Below are positions 4,773-13,697 of a stretch of 24,014 bases of DNA, in pieces. Within the stretch, counting starts at the first letter, position 1, and every line of letters begins with the position of its first letter. This DNA is from a virus: the IMG/VR virus record IMGVR_UViG_3300017917_000526, positions 1 through 24,014 of that record; one strand, 5' to 3'. Position numbers and translations under genes: made by a program. The notes below the pieces were generated by a model. The model made no database searches, was not told the origin of the DNA, and saw nothing but the letters and a program-made list of their open reading frames with translations.

Positions 4773-5091
4773 TATATTTAAAATCTGGAAGAACAAGGGA
4801 CAGATATTAGAGGGCATCACTAATAGTATATTTAAGAAAGAAGATGTTGAAGCTGTAGCAGAATACAGAATGTTTATATGTAAGAACTGTCCTTCTAAAT
4901 GTTATGATGAAATAGGAGAAGGTTGTGCAATGCCAGGAACAGCTCCATGTTGTAATGAAAAACTAGGAGGCTGCGGATGTAGTCTTTCTCTAAAGACAAG
5001 AGCGTTGTCTTCTGATTGTCCATTTGGACATTGGAAAGCTGAGCTCTCAGAGGAAGAGGAAGATAAGCTTAACGAAAAACTAGGAATATGA
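4756..5091 (+). CDS. Cys-rich, probable metal-binding protein
   Basis: The 111-residue protein begins MSLGANIFKIWKNKGQILEG. A basic helical N-terminus (1-40) leads to a cysteine-rich core: C42, C45, C49, C57, C65, C66, C73, C75, C88, arranged as CxxCxxxC and GGCGC. This looks like one or two zinc sites (or an Fe-S site). The protein ends in a very acidic helix (AELSEEEEDKLNEKLGI). The layout IWxNKGxILEGI...FKKExVE followed by a Cys core recurs in small Bacteroidota-phage proteins; function unknown. Starts within the HU-like gene (AAAACCAATG leader) and its stop overlaps the nuclease start (ATGA), so it may assist DNA processing. Confidence 0.7.
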   Translation: MSLGANIFKIWKNKGQILEGITNSIFKKEDVEAVAEYRMFICKNCPSKCYDEIGEGCAMPGTAPCCNEKLGGCGCSLSLKTRALSSDCPFGHWKAELSEEEEDKLNEKLGI

Positions 5092-5915
5092 GTATATTAA
5101 AATTCACCCCACACAACCACAAGTACACAAGTGATGATGATATTAACTGGCTAAGCGTAACTAGTTTAATATCTAATGTTAAACAACCGTTTGAAGCAGA
5201 TGCCATAGCAATTAAGTCTTCTAAGAATAAGAAGAGTAAGTGGTATGGTATGACACCAGAAGAGATTAAAGAAGCTTGGAAAGCTGAAGCTAACAGAGCT
5301 ACAACATTAGGGACATGGTATCACAATCAGCGTGAAGCTGATATCTGTGAGATAGAGAATATGGAAAGGCACGGACACACTGTGCCTATTTTTAAACCCA
5401 TAGAAAAAGAGGGGATTAAATATTCACCAGAACAAAAGTTAAAGGATGGCATCTATCCTGAGCATATGGTCTATCTTAAGTCTGCTGGAATATGCGGCCA
5501 GTCTGATCTGGTGGAGGTGGTTAATGGAACCGTCCATATCACTGACTATAAAACTAATAAGGAGATTAAGACTGAAGGATATACAAACTGGGAAGGTATC
5601 ACTCAGAAAATGCTTCCTCCTGTTGCCCACCTTGATGATTGTCATCTCAATCATTACGCTCTTCAGCTTAGCATGTATATGTACATTATTCTTAAACATA
5701 ACCCTAAGCTTAAGCCTGGCACCCTTACTATTCATCATATACTGTTTGAGGAAGCTGGTAGGGATAAATTTGACAACCCTATTTCCGCAAAAGACAGCCA
5801 CGGTAATCCAATAGTTACAGATATTGTTCAATATGATTTACCATATTTAAAACAAGAAGCCATATCTTTAATACACTGGTTGGAAGATAATAGACATAAA
5901 CTGAAAGCTAAATGA
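5088..5915 (+). CDS. RecB/Cas4-like PD-(D/E)XK exonuclease
   Basis: This 275-residue protein has the ordered motifs of the RecB-like nuclease family: H79 in LGTWYHNQRE (motif I), E125 in YPEHMVY, D140 in GQSDLVE (motif II), D153 and K155 in ITDYKTNKE (motif III), and Q193 in QLSMYMYI. D140 and D153 with K155 would bind the metal and catalyse phosphodiester cleavage. The size fits a single-domain phage exonuclease used in recombination, DNA repair or processing of replication ends. The four Fe-S cysteines typical of Cas4 are not visible. It is coupled by ATGA overlaps to genes on both sides and lies two genes before a PhoH-like ATPase. Confidence 0.88.
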   Translation: MSILKFTPHNHKYTSDDDINWLSVTSLISNVKQPFEADAIAIKSSKNKKSKWYGMTPEEIKEAWKAEANRATTLGTWYHNQREADICEIENMERHGHTVPIFKPIEKEGIKYSPEQKLKDGIYPEHMVYLKSAGICGQSDLVEVVNGTVHITDYKTNKEIKTEGYTNWEGITQKMLPPVAHLDDCHLNHYALQLSMYMYIILKHNPKLKPGTLTIHHILFEEAGRDKFDNPISAKDSHGNPIVTDIVQYDLPYLKQEAISLIHWLEDNRHKLKAK

Positions 5916-6529
5916 TACTTAACGCAAACATTGATAATTTAAAATGTTATGTAAGACTTTCTCATTTTACAAAAGACGAGAAAGACTATAACACATTTCA
6001 TAAAGCTTATGCTTTTGCGGTTCAATCAGTTGCTGGCAAAATACTTACGTTTCATATAATGACTGACTATGGTATGTTAAGATCAAGAGTGCCCATCTCT
6101 GAGATTTTTTTAGAACTTCCTAAAACAGATATACCTTCTCATTTTAAACAATTATGGGATTGTTTTAGTGAGAATGTTTCTGTAATAACTTATGACTATC
6201 TTTATGAAAAAAGATGTGAGGTGGTATTAAAAGATAAAACAAAAGTTTGGGCCACTTATTTATTTACGGTAGATTGGTATAAGAATGGATATTCTGATGA
6301 ACCTAGTGATTATAAATGTGGTCATATTCTAGTAGCAGACGATGGTTATTTAATGTGTCAACCTAATAACAGAATATTTTGGAAAGATTGTAACTGGGTG
6401 ACAAAAGATTTTCCTGTTGATGTTAGTAGTTTAAAAGTGGATAGTGAATTAATTTCTGTTGAAAGTTTTAGTGATAAATGGGTTAGTGAAGATGGTGATT
6501 CATTTTATTACATCATAAAAGAAAAATAA
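5912..6529 (+). CDS. 205-aa conserved-type phage protein, unknown
   Basis: The protein begins MILNANIDNLKCYVRLSHFT. The motifs NIDNLKCYVR at the start, LWDCFSENVSVITYDYL in the middle (about 144-160 in relative order before YLFTVDWY) and QPNNRIFWKD near residue 155-165 match a protein type I associate with diverse phages, always of unknown function and often beside replication genes. It is soluble, with mixed alpha/beta character and many aromatics. ATGA overlap with the nuclease and TAATG overlap with the PhoH gene put it in one translationally coupled unit with them, suggesting a role in nucleic-acid metabolism. Confidence 0.7.
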   Translation: MILNANIDNLKCYVRLSHFTKDEKDYNTFHKAYAFAVQSVAGKILTFHIMTDYGMLRSRVPISEIFLELPKTDIPSHFKQLWDCFSENVSVITYDYLYEKRCEVVLKDKTKVWATYLFTVDWYKNGYSDEPSDYKCGHILVADDGYLMCQPNNRIFWKDCNWVTKDFPVDVSSLKVDSELISVESFSDKWVSEDGDSFYYIIKEK

Positions 6530-7182
6530 TGGAGAAACAAAAAAAGGTGCTTAAGAACGAGATTAAGTATAAGGTGACATTAAATGATGAACAAAAAGAA
6601 GCTAAAAGGCTTATTAGAGAAAATCAAATAGTGATCATTACAGGTAGAGCAGGATCTGGTAAAAGTCTTGTCTCAGCACAAACAGCTCTAGACTTTTTAT
6701 TTAAGAAAGAATATGAATCAGTTTACGTTACAAGAGCAGCAGTTGAAGTTGGTCATTCTCTTGGGTTTCTACCTGGGTCTCTATCTGATAAGTTTGATCC
6801 GTATTTGGAAGCCTTTCAGGAAAACCTACTTAAGTGTTACGACAAAGTTAAGATTGAAGAACTACTTGCTTCAGAAAAAATTAAAGCACTTCCTGTACAG
6901 TTTATACGTGGTAAGACCGTTGATGACATACTTATTGTTGAGGAAGCTCAAAACCTTACTAAGGCTGAGATGCTCGCAATTCTTACACGCCTTGGTAAAG
7001 ACGGCAGAATTATAATTAACGGAGATAATGAACAAAAGGATATTAAGGATCCATATAATGGACTAAGTTATGTTATTGAACTTAGTAAAAAGATTTCAGA
7101 AATTAAATATCTAAAACTTAAACATAACCATAGATCAGATTTAGTAGGTAAAATTTTAGACTATGAATACTCAGGAAAATAA
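6529..7182 (+). CDS. phoH: PhoH-like ATPase
   Basis: This 217-residue P-loop protein has Walker A GRAGSGKS (39-46), Walker B ILIVEEAQ (134-141) and the PhoH-specific block VTRAAVEVGHSLGFLPGSLS followed by DKFDPYLEAF. A helicase-like motif with NGD (164-166) and a late Arg (R202) complete the fold. PhoH proteins belong to the SF1-like helicase-related ATPases; host PhoH2 forms have RNA helicase and RNase activity, while phage PhoH is common in marine and large phages with an unsettled role (RNA handling or phosphate stress). It is coupled by TAATG to the 205-aa protein and overlaps the next gene by 20 nt. Confidence 0.9.
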   Translation: MEKQKKVLKNEIKYKVTLNDEQKEAKRLIRENQIVIITGRAGSGKSLVSAQTALDFLFKKEYESVYVTRAAVEVGHSLGFLPGSLSDKFDPYLEAFQENLLKCYDKVKIEELLASEKIKALPVQFIRGKTVDDILIVEEAQNLTKAEMLAILTRLGKDGRIIINGDNEQKDIKDPYNGLSYVIELSKKISEIKYLKLKHNHRSDLVGKILDYEYSGK

Positions 7183-7384
7183 CATTCCTCTTCTACAACA
7201 GGTGATAGAGGATTATGAAAACGGTATTTTAGATATGACACAGAAAGCTAGAAAGTGTTACATGTCTGAAAAAGAAAAACATATTGGACGAACTGTTTGG
7301 ATACACAATGATGAATTAAAAAACCATGCTCTTCTAAGAGGAATGAGTAAACAAAACAGTAGAGATTTTTTACGAAACAGATAA
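7163..7384 (+). CDS. 73-aa hypothetical protein
   Basis: The protein begins MNTQENNIPLLQQVIEDYEN inside the 3' end of the PhoH gene and ends KQNSRDFLRNR. It is a small charged helical protein (MTQKARKCYMSEKEKH, then IGRTVWIHNDELKNHALLRG). The overlap of 20 nt and the ordinary codon use support translation, and the gap to the next gene is 4 nt. Function and family unknown. Confidence 0.55.
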   Translation: MNTQENNIPLLQQVIEDYENGILDMTQKARKCYMSEKEKHIGRTVWIHNDELKNHALLRGMSKQNSRDFLRNR

Positions 7385-7388
7385 AATT

Positions 7389-7616
7389 ATGAAACTATTA
7401 ATTAAAGAAATTGATAAAGCTAACCACTTTATTGCTGGTACAATCTTATTTTGTTTTTTTGCAAATTTTTTAGATCCAGTGTTTAGTTTGTTTATGGTGT
7501 ATCTAATTGGATTTATGAAAGAATATTTTGACGATAAACCAGATATGATGGATGCTTTTTACACTGCACTTGGTGCTCTACCAATTTTTATTTTACTACT
7601 TCTTAAAAATGTATAA
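7389..7616 (+). CDS. small membrane protein with HFxxG...KEYFDD motif
   Basis: The 75-residue protein begins MKLLIKEIDKANHFIAGTIL. Hydrophobic segments cover about 14-42 and 56-74 (FYTALGALPIFILLLLKNV), with polar motifs DKANHFIAG, GFMKEYFDDKPDMMDAF and TALGALP between them. This His...Lys-Glu...Asp...Asp layout recurs in small phage membrane proteins and resembles VanZ-like or lipoprotein-associated domains; it may be an enzyme or a holin-like protein. Followed after 1 nt by another membrane protein, so the two probably form a pair that acts in the host envelope, possibly in lysis. Leader AAAATTATG. Confidence 0.65.
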   Translation: MKLLIKEIDKANHFIAGTILFCFFANFLDPVFSLFMVYLIGFMKEYFDDKPDMMDAFYTALGALPIFILLLLKNV

Positions 7617-7617
7617 T

Positions 7618-7914
7618 ATGTTAAAGATAATTAAACCATTAATTGCCCTACCACTTATGTGTGGTATTCCTGTAGCAGTTTGTTCTGTTGCATTATTTAA
7701 TGAATCTCATAGCATATGGTTGGCTATAATAGGAATAGTGTCAGCTTTTTTAGGTGTTAGAATATCTTATGGGATGGAAGGATTTTATGAACATCCAAAA
7801 TTTATTGGAAATATTGATAACAACATTAGACCAGTGATTAATCAAAACTGGATTATGTTTCTTATTACATTGATAATTAACTTAATGGTTGCAAACTTAG
7901 CAGGAACATGGTAA
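7618..7914 (+). CDS. 98-aa membrane protein, possible holin-like
   Basis: Starts at the ATG at 7618, right after the previous stop (TAATATG); an in-frame ATG at 7552 inside the upstream gene is an unlikely start. The sequence begins MLKIIKPLIALPLMCGIPVA. Three hydrophobic stretches are seen: about 6-27, 33-50 (SIWLAIIGIVSAFLGV) and 79-95 (MFLITLIINLMVANLA). Three helices in under 100 residues is the size and topology of class I holins, but no family match can be claimed. The 3' end overlaps the following gene by 7 nt. It lies just before the packaging genes. Confidence 0.6.
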   Translation: MLKIIKPLIALPLMCGIPVAVCSVALFNESHSIWLAIIGIVSAFLGVRISYGMEGFYEHPKFIGNIDNNIRPVINQNWIMFLITLIINLMVANLAGTW

Positions 7915-8420
7915 GACTATTTGATGTACAGAATGGAAAGGTGACACCTAGTGAGCATTGCTACACTTTAAACTTCTTAAAGAAGATAATGGATGAATTT
8001 CCAGAAGATCATTTAAGTATATATGCTTATTTGTTTTACATGACTTGTCCCAATCCAGATATGAATCCGTTCTTTGATGTACCAGAACAGGACAAAGAAG
8101 AACTTATTCTTAGAGAAGTGGATGGAGATTTTAGTGTAGAAGAAGATAGTATAGTTTATGCACTAGCTCAATGTAAGAAGATGTATGAAACTCCTACCTA
8201 TAGAGCATACCAAGGTATAAAGATTGCACTAGATAATATGGCTAGGTTTATGGCCACAGAACAAGTGACATCTGGTAGAGATGGGTCAGCTACAGCCATT
8301 CTTAGAATAGCAGAAAGGTTTGACCAAGTGAGACAATCTTTTAAAGGTGTTTACAGAGACTTGCAAGATGAACAACAATCTAGTGTACGTGGTGGACAAA
8401 ACTTAGCTTACGATCAATAA
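7908..8420 (+). CDS. conserved protein upstream of terminase, candidate small terminase subunit
   Basis: The 170-residue protein begins MVRLFDVQNGKVTPSEHCYT. Recognisable segments are HCYTLNFLKKIMDEFPEDHL, YAYLFYMTCPNPDMNPFF, the helix YETPTYRAYQGIKIALDNMA, SGRDGSATAI and a C-terminal FDQVRQSFKGVYRDL with VRGGQNLAYDQ. I associate this protein with the gene pair before the large terminase in Bacteroidota phages. Position and helical content would suit a small terminase subunit that recognises phage DNA, but no helix-turn-helix is obvious, so this is inference from context. Confidence 0.6.
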   Translation: MVRLFDVQNGKVTPSEHCYTLNFLKKIMDEFPEDHLSIYAYLFYMTCPNPDMNPFFDVPEQDKEELILREVDGDFSVEEDSIVYALAQCKKMYETPTYRAYQGIKIALDNMARFMATEQVTSGRDGSATAILRIAERFDQVRQSFKGVYRDLQDEQQSSVRGGQNLAYDQ

Positions 8421-8432
8421 ACCTTATACAAA

Positions 8433-8675
8433 ATGGAAACTTATCAAGACTATGAATTTATGAAAAATGACATGTCCTATCTCTATGATTGGACGTTTCA
8501 CTACAACCATTACACAAAACAATGGGCAGCTATTCCCAGAGATGTATATAATCAATATTGGGATAAGTATGATCTTCCTGGTGTAATAAGAAGTAGTAAG
8601 ATAGAAACATTGCTTGAACTCTTACATAAAAGTAAGGGAGATGTAGATTTACTTAATGAGATAGTGAAAGTATGA
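8433..8675 (+). CDS. 80-aa hypothetical protein before terL
   Basis: The acidic, Tyr/Trp-rich small protein begins METYQDYEFMKNDMSYLYDW. The segment YDWTFHYNHYTKQWAAIPRD reads as a beta hairpin, followed by the helical end SSKIETLLELLHKSKGDVDL. The leader CTTATACAAAATG resembles that of the gene at 18872. Its stop overlaps the terminase start (ATGA), so its amount is tied to TerL. It may be a packaging accessory; no family recognised. Confidence 0.6.
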   Translation: METYQDYEFMKNDMSYLYDWTFHYNHYTKQWAAIPRDVYNQYWDKYDLPGVIRSSKIETLLELLHKSKGDVDLLNEIVKV

Positions 8676-10867
8676 GTTTTATAGAAATACCAACATATGA
8701 TAAAGGTCAGTGGACTACCACTGATTTTTCTACAAGAGAAGATTTTAGAGACTTTCTTCTTGGGTTATTTAAAGAACCTGGGCAGTATAACTTTGATGAA
8801 GCCTCTCTTATATTTAATGCTGAGGGTAAAAAGTTTCAGAAGCAAGGATACTATTGTGCAGCTCCTGTAAAAAGTAAAGACTTTATAACTTATTGGGATG
8901 ATCAAAAAAATAAATGCCGTAAAGGGATTATTGTTCGTAGTGGGGAGCATACTTGGTATATCACTCGCGATTATTATATGTGGCTTAATTTTCTTCCTAT
9001 CTACGATAAGGAGGAAAAGAGGTTCGACTTTGCAAAGGTGAGAGATGCTCAGTACCACATGGCTTTATATGAACATATAGCTGAGCTTCATTATAAGCAT
9101 GCTATTATTTTAAAGAAACGTCAGATAGCTTCTTCCTATTTTCACATGGCCAAACTTATTAACCAGTATTGGTTTGAAGAGGGTGCTGTGTTAAAGATAG
9201 GAGCTAGTCTAAAAGATTATATAAATGAGAAGGGATCCTGGAAGTTCTTAGATGAATATAAGAACTTTCTTAATGCTCACACTGCATGGTATAGACCTAG
9301 TGAACCTGAGAAGGTGGGAGCTTGGCAGCAGAGAATTAAAGTGAGGGTTAATAATAGAGACACATACAGAGGTTTAAAGTCTACAATATCTTCCTACTCT
9401 TTTGAGAAAGATCCTACCAATGGTGTCGGTGGTCCTGTAACTTACTTTTTTCATGAGGAAGCAGGTATTGCTCCTAAGATGAATGACACCTACGGGTTCA
9501 TGAAACCAGCTCTTAAGTCTGGTCATATTATCACTGGTCAGTTTATTGCAGCAGGATCTGTGGGTGATCTTGATCAATGTGATCCTCTAAAGGAATATGT
9601 ATTGCATCCAGATGAAAATGGATTCTATGGAGTGGAGACAAACTTAATAGACTCTGATGGTACTATAGGACGTACAGGATTATTTATACCAGAGCAGTGG
9701 AGCATGCCTCCGTATATAGACTCATATGGTAACTCTAAAGTGGAAGAAGCATTAGAAGCTTTAGAAGAAGAGTTTGCTAAGATGAAAAAAGAAATGGAAC
9801 CAGCTGCCTATCAGCTCACTGTTTCTCAGCAACCTCGTAATATAGAAGAAGCATTTGCTTCTAGAAAGGTGAGTGTGTTCCCTACTCATCTGGTTTCTAA
9901 ACAATTACAAAGAATATCTGATAAGGAATACTCAGTGGAATACTTAGAACTAAGTAGAAATGCTGAAGGAAAGATAGTAGATAAACCTAGTAGAAAGACT
10001 CCTATAATGGATTTTCCTATTTCTAAAAAGACAGAAGATAAGGAAGGAGTGATATGTATATATGAACGTCCTCATAAAGATCCTCAGTTTGGAATGTATT
10101 ATGCCAGTGTGGATCCTGTAGGAGAAGGTAAAACTACAACATCAGAATCTCTATGTTCTATATACATATATAAGAATCCTGTTGAGGTTATACAGGATGA
10201 GGGAGATGGTAAAGTGAAGAATAGTATAGAAAGGGATAGGATAGTGGCATCTTGGTGTGGTAGATTTGACGACTTAAATAAAACACATGAACGTCTAGAG
10301 ATTCTTATAGAATGGTATAATGCTTGGACATTAGTGGAAAATAACGTAGCTTTATTTATACAATACATGATCTCTAAGAAGAAGCAGCGTTACCTGGTTC
10401 CAAAAGATATGATTTTATTCCTAAAAGATATAGGAGCTAATCGTAATGTGTTCCAAGAGTATGGATGGAAAAACGTAGGTACAATATTTAAAGGTACTAT
10501 TCTAAGCTATGGTATAGAGTTTTTGAAAGAAGAACTAGATCATGAAACTCTTCCTGACGGCACTATAGTTAAAACTATATATGGGGTGGAGAGAATACCA
10601 GACCCAATGCTTTTAAAAGAGATGCAAGCTTATAGAGATGGTCTTAACGTGGATAGACTTGTAGCATTTTGTTCTTTAGTAGCATTTGCTAAAGTGCAAC
10701 AATCCAATAGGGGCTTGGCTAAACGTATAGAAGTTAGTAAAGAAAACTTGGATAACTCCAAAAAATTTAGTAAATTAAATTGGAGTCCTTTTAGACACAT
10801 GGGCGGTTCTAAAACTGCCAATTCTGCTATGAGGATTTCTCGTAATGCATTTAAAAACATACGATGA
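8672..10867 (+). CDS. terL: large terminase subunit
   Basis: This 731-residue protein has the two-domain layout of phage large terminases: an N-terminal packaging ATPase and a C-terminal RNase H-like nuclease. Walker B is VTYFFHEE (256-263), with E262/E263 as catalytic candidates; the coupling motif is AAGS (293-296). The Walker A position (about 145-156, IILKKRQIASSY) lacks the usual GK[ST], having a deviant form with early Lys/Arg. The nuclease acids are D481 (ASVDP), E556 (LVENNV) and D661 (VDRLVAF). It would cut concatemers and drive DNA into the procapsid through the portal. The length is near the upper end for TerL. It is coupled to the preceding gene (ATGA) and followed by the portal gene, the usual order. 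Confidence 0.9.
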   Translation: MSFIEIPTYDKGQWTTTDFSTREDFRDFLLGLFKEPGQYNFDEASLIFNAEGKKFQKQGYYCAAPVKSKDFITYWDDQKNKCRKGIIVRSGEHTWYITRDYYMWLNFLPIYDKEEKRFDFAKVRDAQYHMALYEHIAELHYKHAIILKKRQIASSYFHMAKLINQYWFEEGAVLKIGASLKDYINEKGSWKFLDEYKNFLNAHTAWYRPSEPEKVGAWQQRIKVRVNNRDTYRGLKSTISSYSFEKDPTNGVGGPVTYFFHEEAGIAPKMNDTYGFMKPALKSGHIITGQFIAAGSVGDLDQCDPLKEYVLHPDENGFYGVETNLIDSDGTIGRTGLFIPEQWSMPPYIDSYGNSKVEEALEALEEEFAKMKKEMEPAAYQLTVSQQPRNIEEAFASRKVSVFPTHLVSKQLQRISDKEYSVEYLELSRNAEGKIVDKPSRKTPIMDFPISKKTEDKEGVICIYERPHKDPQFGMYYASVDPVGEGKTTTSESLCSIYIYKNPVEVIQDEGDGKVKNSIERDRIVASWCGRFDDLNKTHERLEILIEWYNAWTLVENNVALFIQYMISKKKQRYLVPKDMILFLKDIGANRNVFQEYGWKNVGTIFKGTILSYGIEFLKEELDHETLPDGTIVKTIYGVERIPDPMLLKEMQAYRDGLNVDRLVAFCSLVAFAKVQQSNRGLAKRIEVSKENLDNSKKFSKLNWSPFRHMGGSKTANSAMRISRNAFKNIR

Positions 10868-10941
10868 TAATTAATTACCCTTACAAATTTATTAGCAACA
10901 TTACAGGAAATGTTGTTTTCACTGTTATAACTTATTCATAA
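10864..10941 (+). CDS. possible 25-aa peptide between terL and portal
   Basis: An ATG overlapping the terL stop (ATGA) opens a 25-codon frame, MIINYPYKFISNITGNVVFT, ending 2 nt before the portal ATG. It exactly fills the gap, as other coupled genes here do. The short length means a chance frame is quite possible; the stretch also holds TTACCCTTACAAATTT, a weak variant of the leader element found before the capsid gene, so it may simply be an untranslated leader for the portal gene. Confidence 0.25.
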   Translation: MIINYPYKFISNITGNVVFTVITYS

Positions 10942-10943
10942 TC

Positions 10944-13697
10944 ATGCAGATATATAACGCACTACAGTTAAAAAAAGGAGCTAAAGTTGAGTACAATAAG
11001 ATGGGTACTCTGGTTCAGCCTTTTCAGTTTGTATCTGAAAAAGAAAAAGATGATGAGTGGAGAGCTTGGAATCTTGACTGGTTGGAGTTCCAAGGTATGA
11101 AAATGCTTAGACGTAATGCAAGACGTCTAATGAAAAACTATAAACTTTCTCGTGGTATAATTGATAAAACAGACTATATAGTAGAGGAAGATAATGATAT
11201 GGCTGAGTTGATAGATGTCCTTACTAAAGAAGACGTATCAGCTTTAGAGCTTAAGTTCTATCCTATTATTCCTAATGTTATTAATGTTCTTACAAACGAG
11301 TTTTCTAAAAGAGTTTCTAAAGTTACGTTTAGAGCAGTAGATGACATTTCTTATAATGAAATGTTAGAGACAAAACGTCAAATGATTGAAGATGTTTTGC
11401 TTCAGGAAGCTCAACAGAAACAACTGTTTAAGGCAATTCAGATGGGGATTGAGATGGATAGTGAAGAAGCTCAGCAGATGATGTCTCCTGAAAGTTTAAA
11501 ATCTCTTCCTGAAATAGAAGGTTTCTTTAAGAAAGACTACCGTTCAATGATAGAGGAGTGGGCTACCCACCAAATGTCTGTAGATGAGGAAAGGTTTAAG
11601 ATGCAAGAACTTGAAGAAATGGCGTTTAGAGATATGCTTATTTCAGATAGAGAATTTTGGCATTTTAATATGAGAGAGGATGACTATGATGTAGAACTTT
11701 GGAATCCTCTTCTTACATTCTATCATAAGAGTCCAGATGTACGTTACATTTCTCAGGGTAACTGGGTGGGTAAAATGGATATGATGTCTATATCAGACGT
11801 TGTAGACAAGTATGGTTGGATGATGACACAAGAACAATTAGAAGCTTTAGAAGCCATCTATCCTGCTCGTTCAGCTGGCTACGCTATACAAGGATATCAG
11901 AATGATGGTACATACTATGATCCTACAAGATCTCATGATTGGAACGTCCAGATGCCTTCTATAGGGTATAGAAAGTTTACGTCACTTTATGATGCAAACT
12001 ATCAGTTTGGTGATATTGTTCAATTTATACTTTCAGACTCAGAAGACTTACAAGACTTTGGTAAAAGCTATATGCTTAGAGTTTCTACAATCTACTGGAA
12101 GAGTCAAAGAAAGGTGGGACACTTAACTAAGATTACAGAAGAAGGTGAGATTATACAAGATATTGTTTCTGAAGAATATAAGATAGTTGATAAAGGTGTT
12201 TATAATACAGCTGTATATAAACAAAAGACAAAAGATAATTTAATAGCAGGAGAACATATAGATTGGATATGGATTAATGAAGTGTGGGGTGGTATTAAGA
12301 TTGGTCCTAACAGACCTGCTTTCTGGGGAATGAGTAATCCTGGTGGTCTTAACCCTATCTATCTTGGTCTTAATGGTGGTCGTCCAGGACGTGTACCATT
12401 CCAATTTAAAGGAGACAATAGTATATACGGATGTAAGCTTCCTGTAGAAGGAGCTGTATTCGGAGATAGAAATACAAGATCTATTTCATTAGTTGATCTA
12501 ATGAAACCATTCCAAATAGGCTATAATATTGTTAATAACCAAATAGCTGATATACTAGTAGATGAGCTTGGTACGGTTATTATGTTAGACCAGAACGCTT
12601 TACCACGTCACTCTTTGGGAGAAGACTGGGGTAAAAATAATCTGGCTAAAGCCTATGTGGCTATGAAGAATTTCCAGATGCTTCCTCTGGATACTACAAT
12701 TACTAACACTGAGAATCCTCTTAGCTTCCAACACTATCAAGTGTTAAACTTAGAGCAGACTCAGCGTTTGATGTCTAGGATACAGCTTGCCACTTATTTT
12801 AAAACTCAAGCTTTTGAAGTGATAGGTTTAAATGCACAACGCATGGGTCAACCTATTGCTCAACAACAAACAGCTACAGGTATAGAACAGGCGGCTAATG
12901 CTTCATATGCACAGACAGAACAATACTTTATACAGCATAGTGATAACCTGATGCCACGTGTACATCAGATGAGAACTGACTTGGCTCAGTATTATCACTC
13001 TAAGAAACCTAGTGTACGTCTTCAGTATATTACAGGAAATGATGAGAAGGTTAATTTTCAGATGAATGGTACAGATCTTCTTATGAGAGATCTTAATATA
13101 TTCTGTACTACTAAAACTAATTCTCGTGCTATAATGGAGCAGCTTAAACAGCTGGCTCTTAATAACAACACAACAGGTGCTTCTATATATGATCTTGGAA
13201 ATATTATTAAGTCTGAGTCTATAGCAGAACTTACAAGTGTTCTTAAAGATGCTGAGAGTAAAGTTAAGAAACAGAAAGAAGCTGAAATGCAACAGCAGCA
13301 ACAGATGCAGCAACAACAGTTGGAAGCTCAAGAAAAACAGCTTCAGATGGCACAACAGTTTGAGTCTCAACAAGCTGAGTTGGATAGACAAGCTCGTATT
13401 ACAGAAGCTCAGATTAGAGCAGCTGGATATGGTGCACAATCTGATATTAACCAAAACCAACAATCTGACTACCAAGATGCTATGCAAGGTATACAAGAAC
13501 AGCAGAACTATCAAGATCAGATGAACTTGAAAAGAGAACAGGAAATAAATAGACAGAATCAAAGTAATCAGAAGAACGGAATAGAAAGAGAAAAACTACA
13601 GGCTCAAAGAGATATAGCTGAAAAACAGCTTCAAATTGCTAGAGAGAATAAAAACAAATATGATGTAAAATCTTCTTCTAAAGAAAATAAAAAATAA
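10944..13697 (+). CDS. portal protein with long Gln-rich tail
   Basis: The 917-residue protein lies directly after terL, where portal genes normally lie. It starts MQIYNALQLKKGAKVEYNKM. The body (about 40-760) is a mixed alpha/beta, Trp- and Asp-rich protein with a conspicuous long helix region (LEQTQRLMSRIQLATYFKTQ onward) followed by AQQQTATGIEQAANASYAQT, the kind of long helix and tunnel-loop region seen in large portals. From about residue 770 a Gln/Glu/Lys-rich coiled coil runs to the end (AEMQQQQQMQQQQLEAQEKQ and on). It would form the dodecameric vertex through which DNA enters. Its large size resembles crAss-like and other large Bacteroidota-phage portals. The assignment rests mainly on position and size. 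Confidence 0.75.
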   Translation: MQIYNALQLKKGAKVEYNKMGTLVQPFQFVSEKEKDDEWRAWNLDWLEFQGMKMLRRNARRLMKNYKLSRGIIDKTDYIVEEDNDMAELIDVLTKEDVSALELKFYPIIPNVINVLTNEFSKRVSKVTFRAVDDISYNEMLETKRQMIEDVLLQEAQQKQLFKAIQMGIEMDSEEAQQMMSPESLKSLPEIEGFFKKDYRSMIEEWATHQMSVDEERFKMQELEEMAFRDMLISDREFWHFNMREDDYDVELWNPLLTFYHKSPDVRYISQGNWVGKMDMMSISDVVDKYGWMMTQEQLEALEAIYPARSAGYAIQGYQNDGTYYDPTRSHDWNVQMPSIGYRKFTSLYDANYQFGDIVQFILSDSEDLQDFGKSYMLRVSTIYWKSQRKVGHLTKITEEGEIIQDIVSEEYKIVDKGVYNTAVYKQKTKDNLIAGEHIDWIWINEVWGGIKIGPNRPAFWGMSNPGGLNPIYLGLNGGRPGRVPFQFKGDNSIYGCKLPVEGAVFGDRNTRSISLVDLMKPFQIGYNIVNNQIADILVDELGTVIMLDQNALPRHSLGEDWGKNNLAKAYVAMKNFQMLPLDTTITNTENPLSFQHYQVLNLEQTQRLMSRIQLATYFKTQAFEVIGLNAQRMGQPIAQQQTATGIEQAANASYAQTEQYFIQHSDNLMPRVHQMRTDLAQYYHSKKPSVRLQYITGNDEKVNFQMNGTDLLMRDLNIFCTTKTNSRAIMEQLKQLALNNNTTGASIYDLGNIIKSESIAELTSVLKDAESKVKKQKEAEMQQQQQMQQQQLEAQEKQLQMAQQFESQQAELDRQARITEAQIRAAGYGAQSDINQNQQSDYQDAMQGIQEQQNYQDQMNLKREQEINRQNQSNQKNGIEREKLQAQRDIAEKQLQIARENKNKYDVKSSSKENKK

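Noticed and set aside
5439-5831. Open frames in both directions overlapping the nuclease gene.
   Set aside because: The nuclease frame has all catalytic motifs in order, so the overlapping frames are chance shadows.
12903-13562. Leftward open frame of 219 codons within the portal gene.
   Set aside because: It is Leu/Ser/Phe-rich, as expected for the antisense of a Gln/Lys-rich coiled coil. No leader or recognisable motif.
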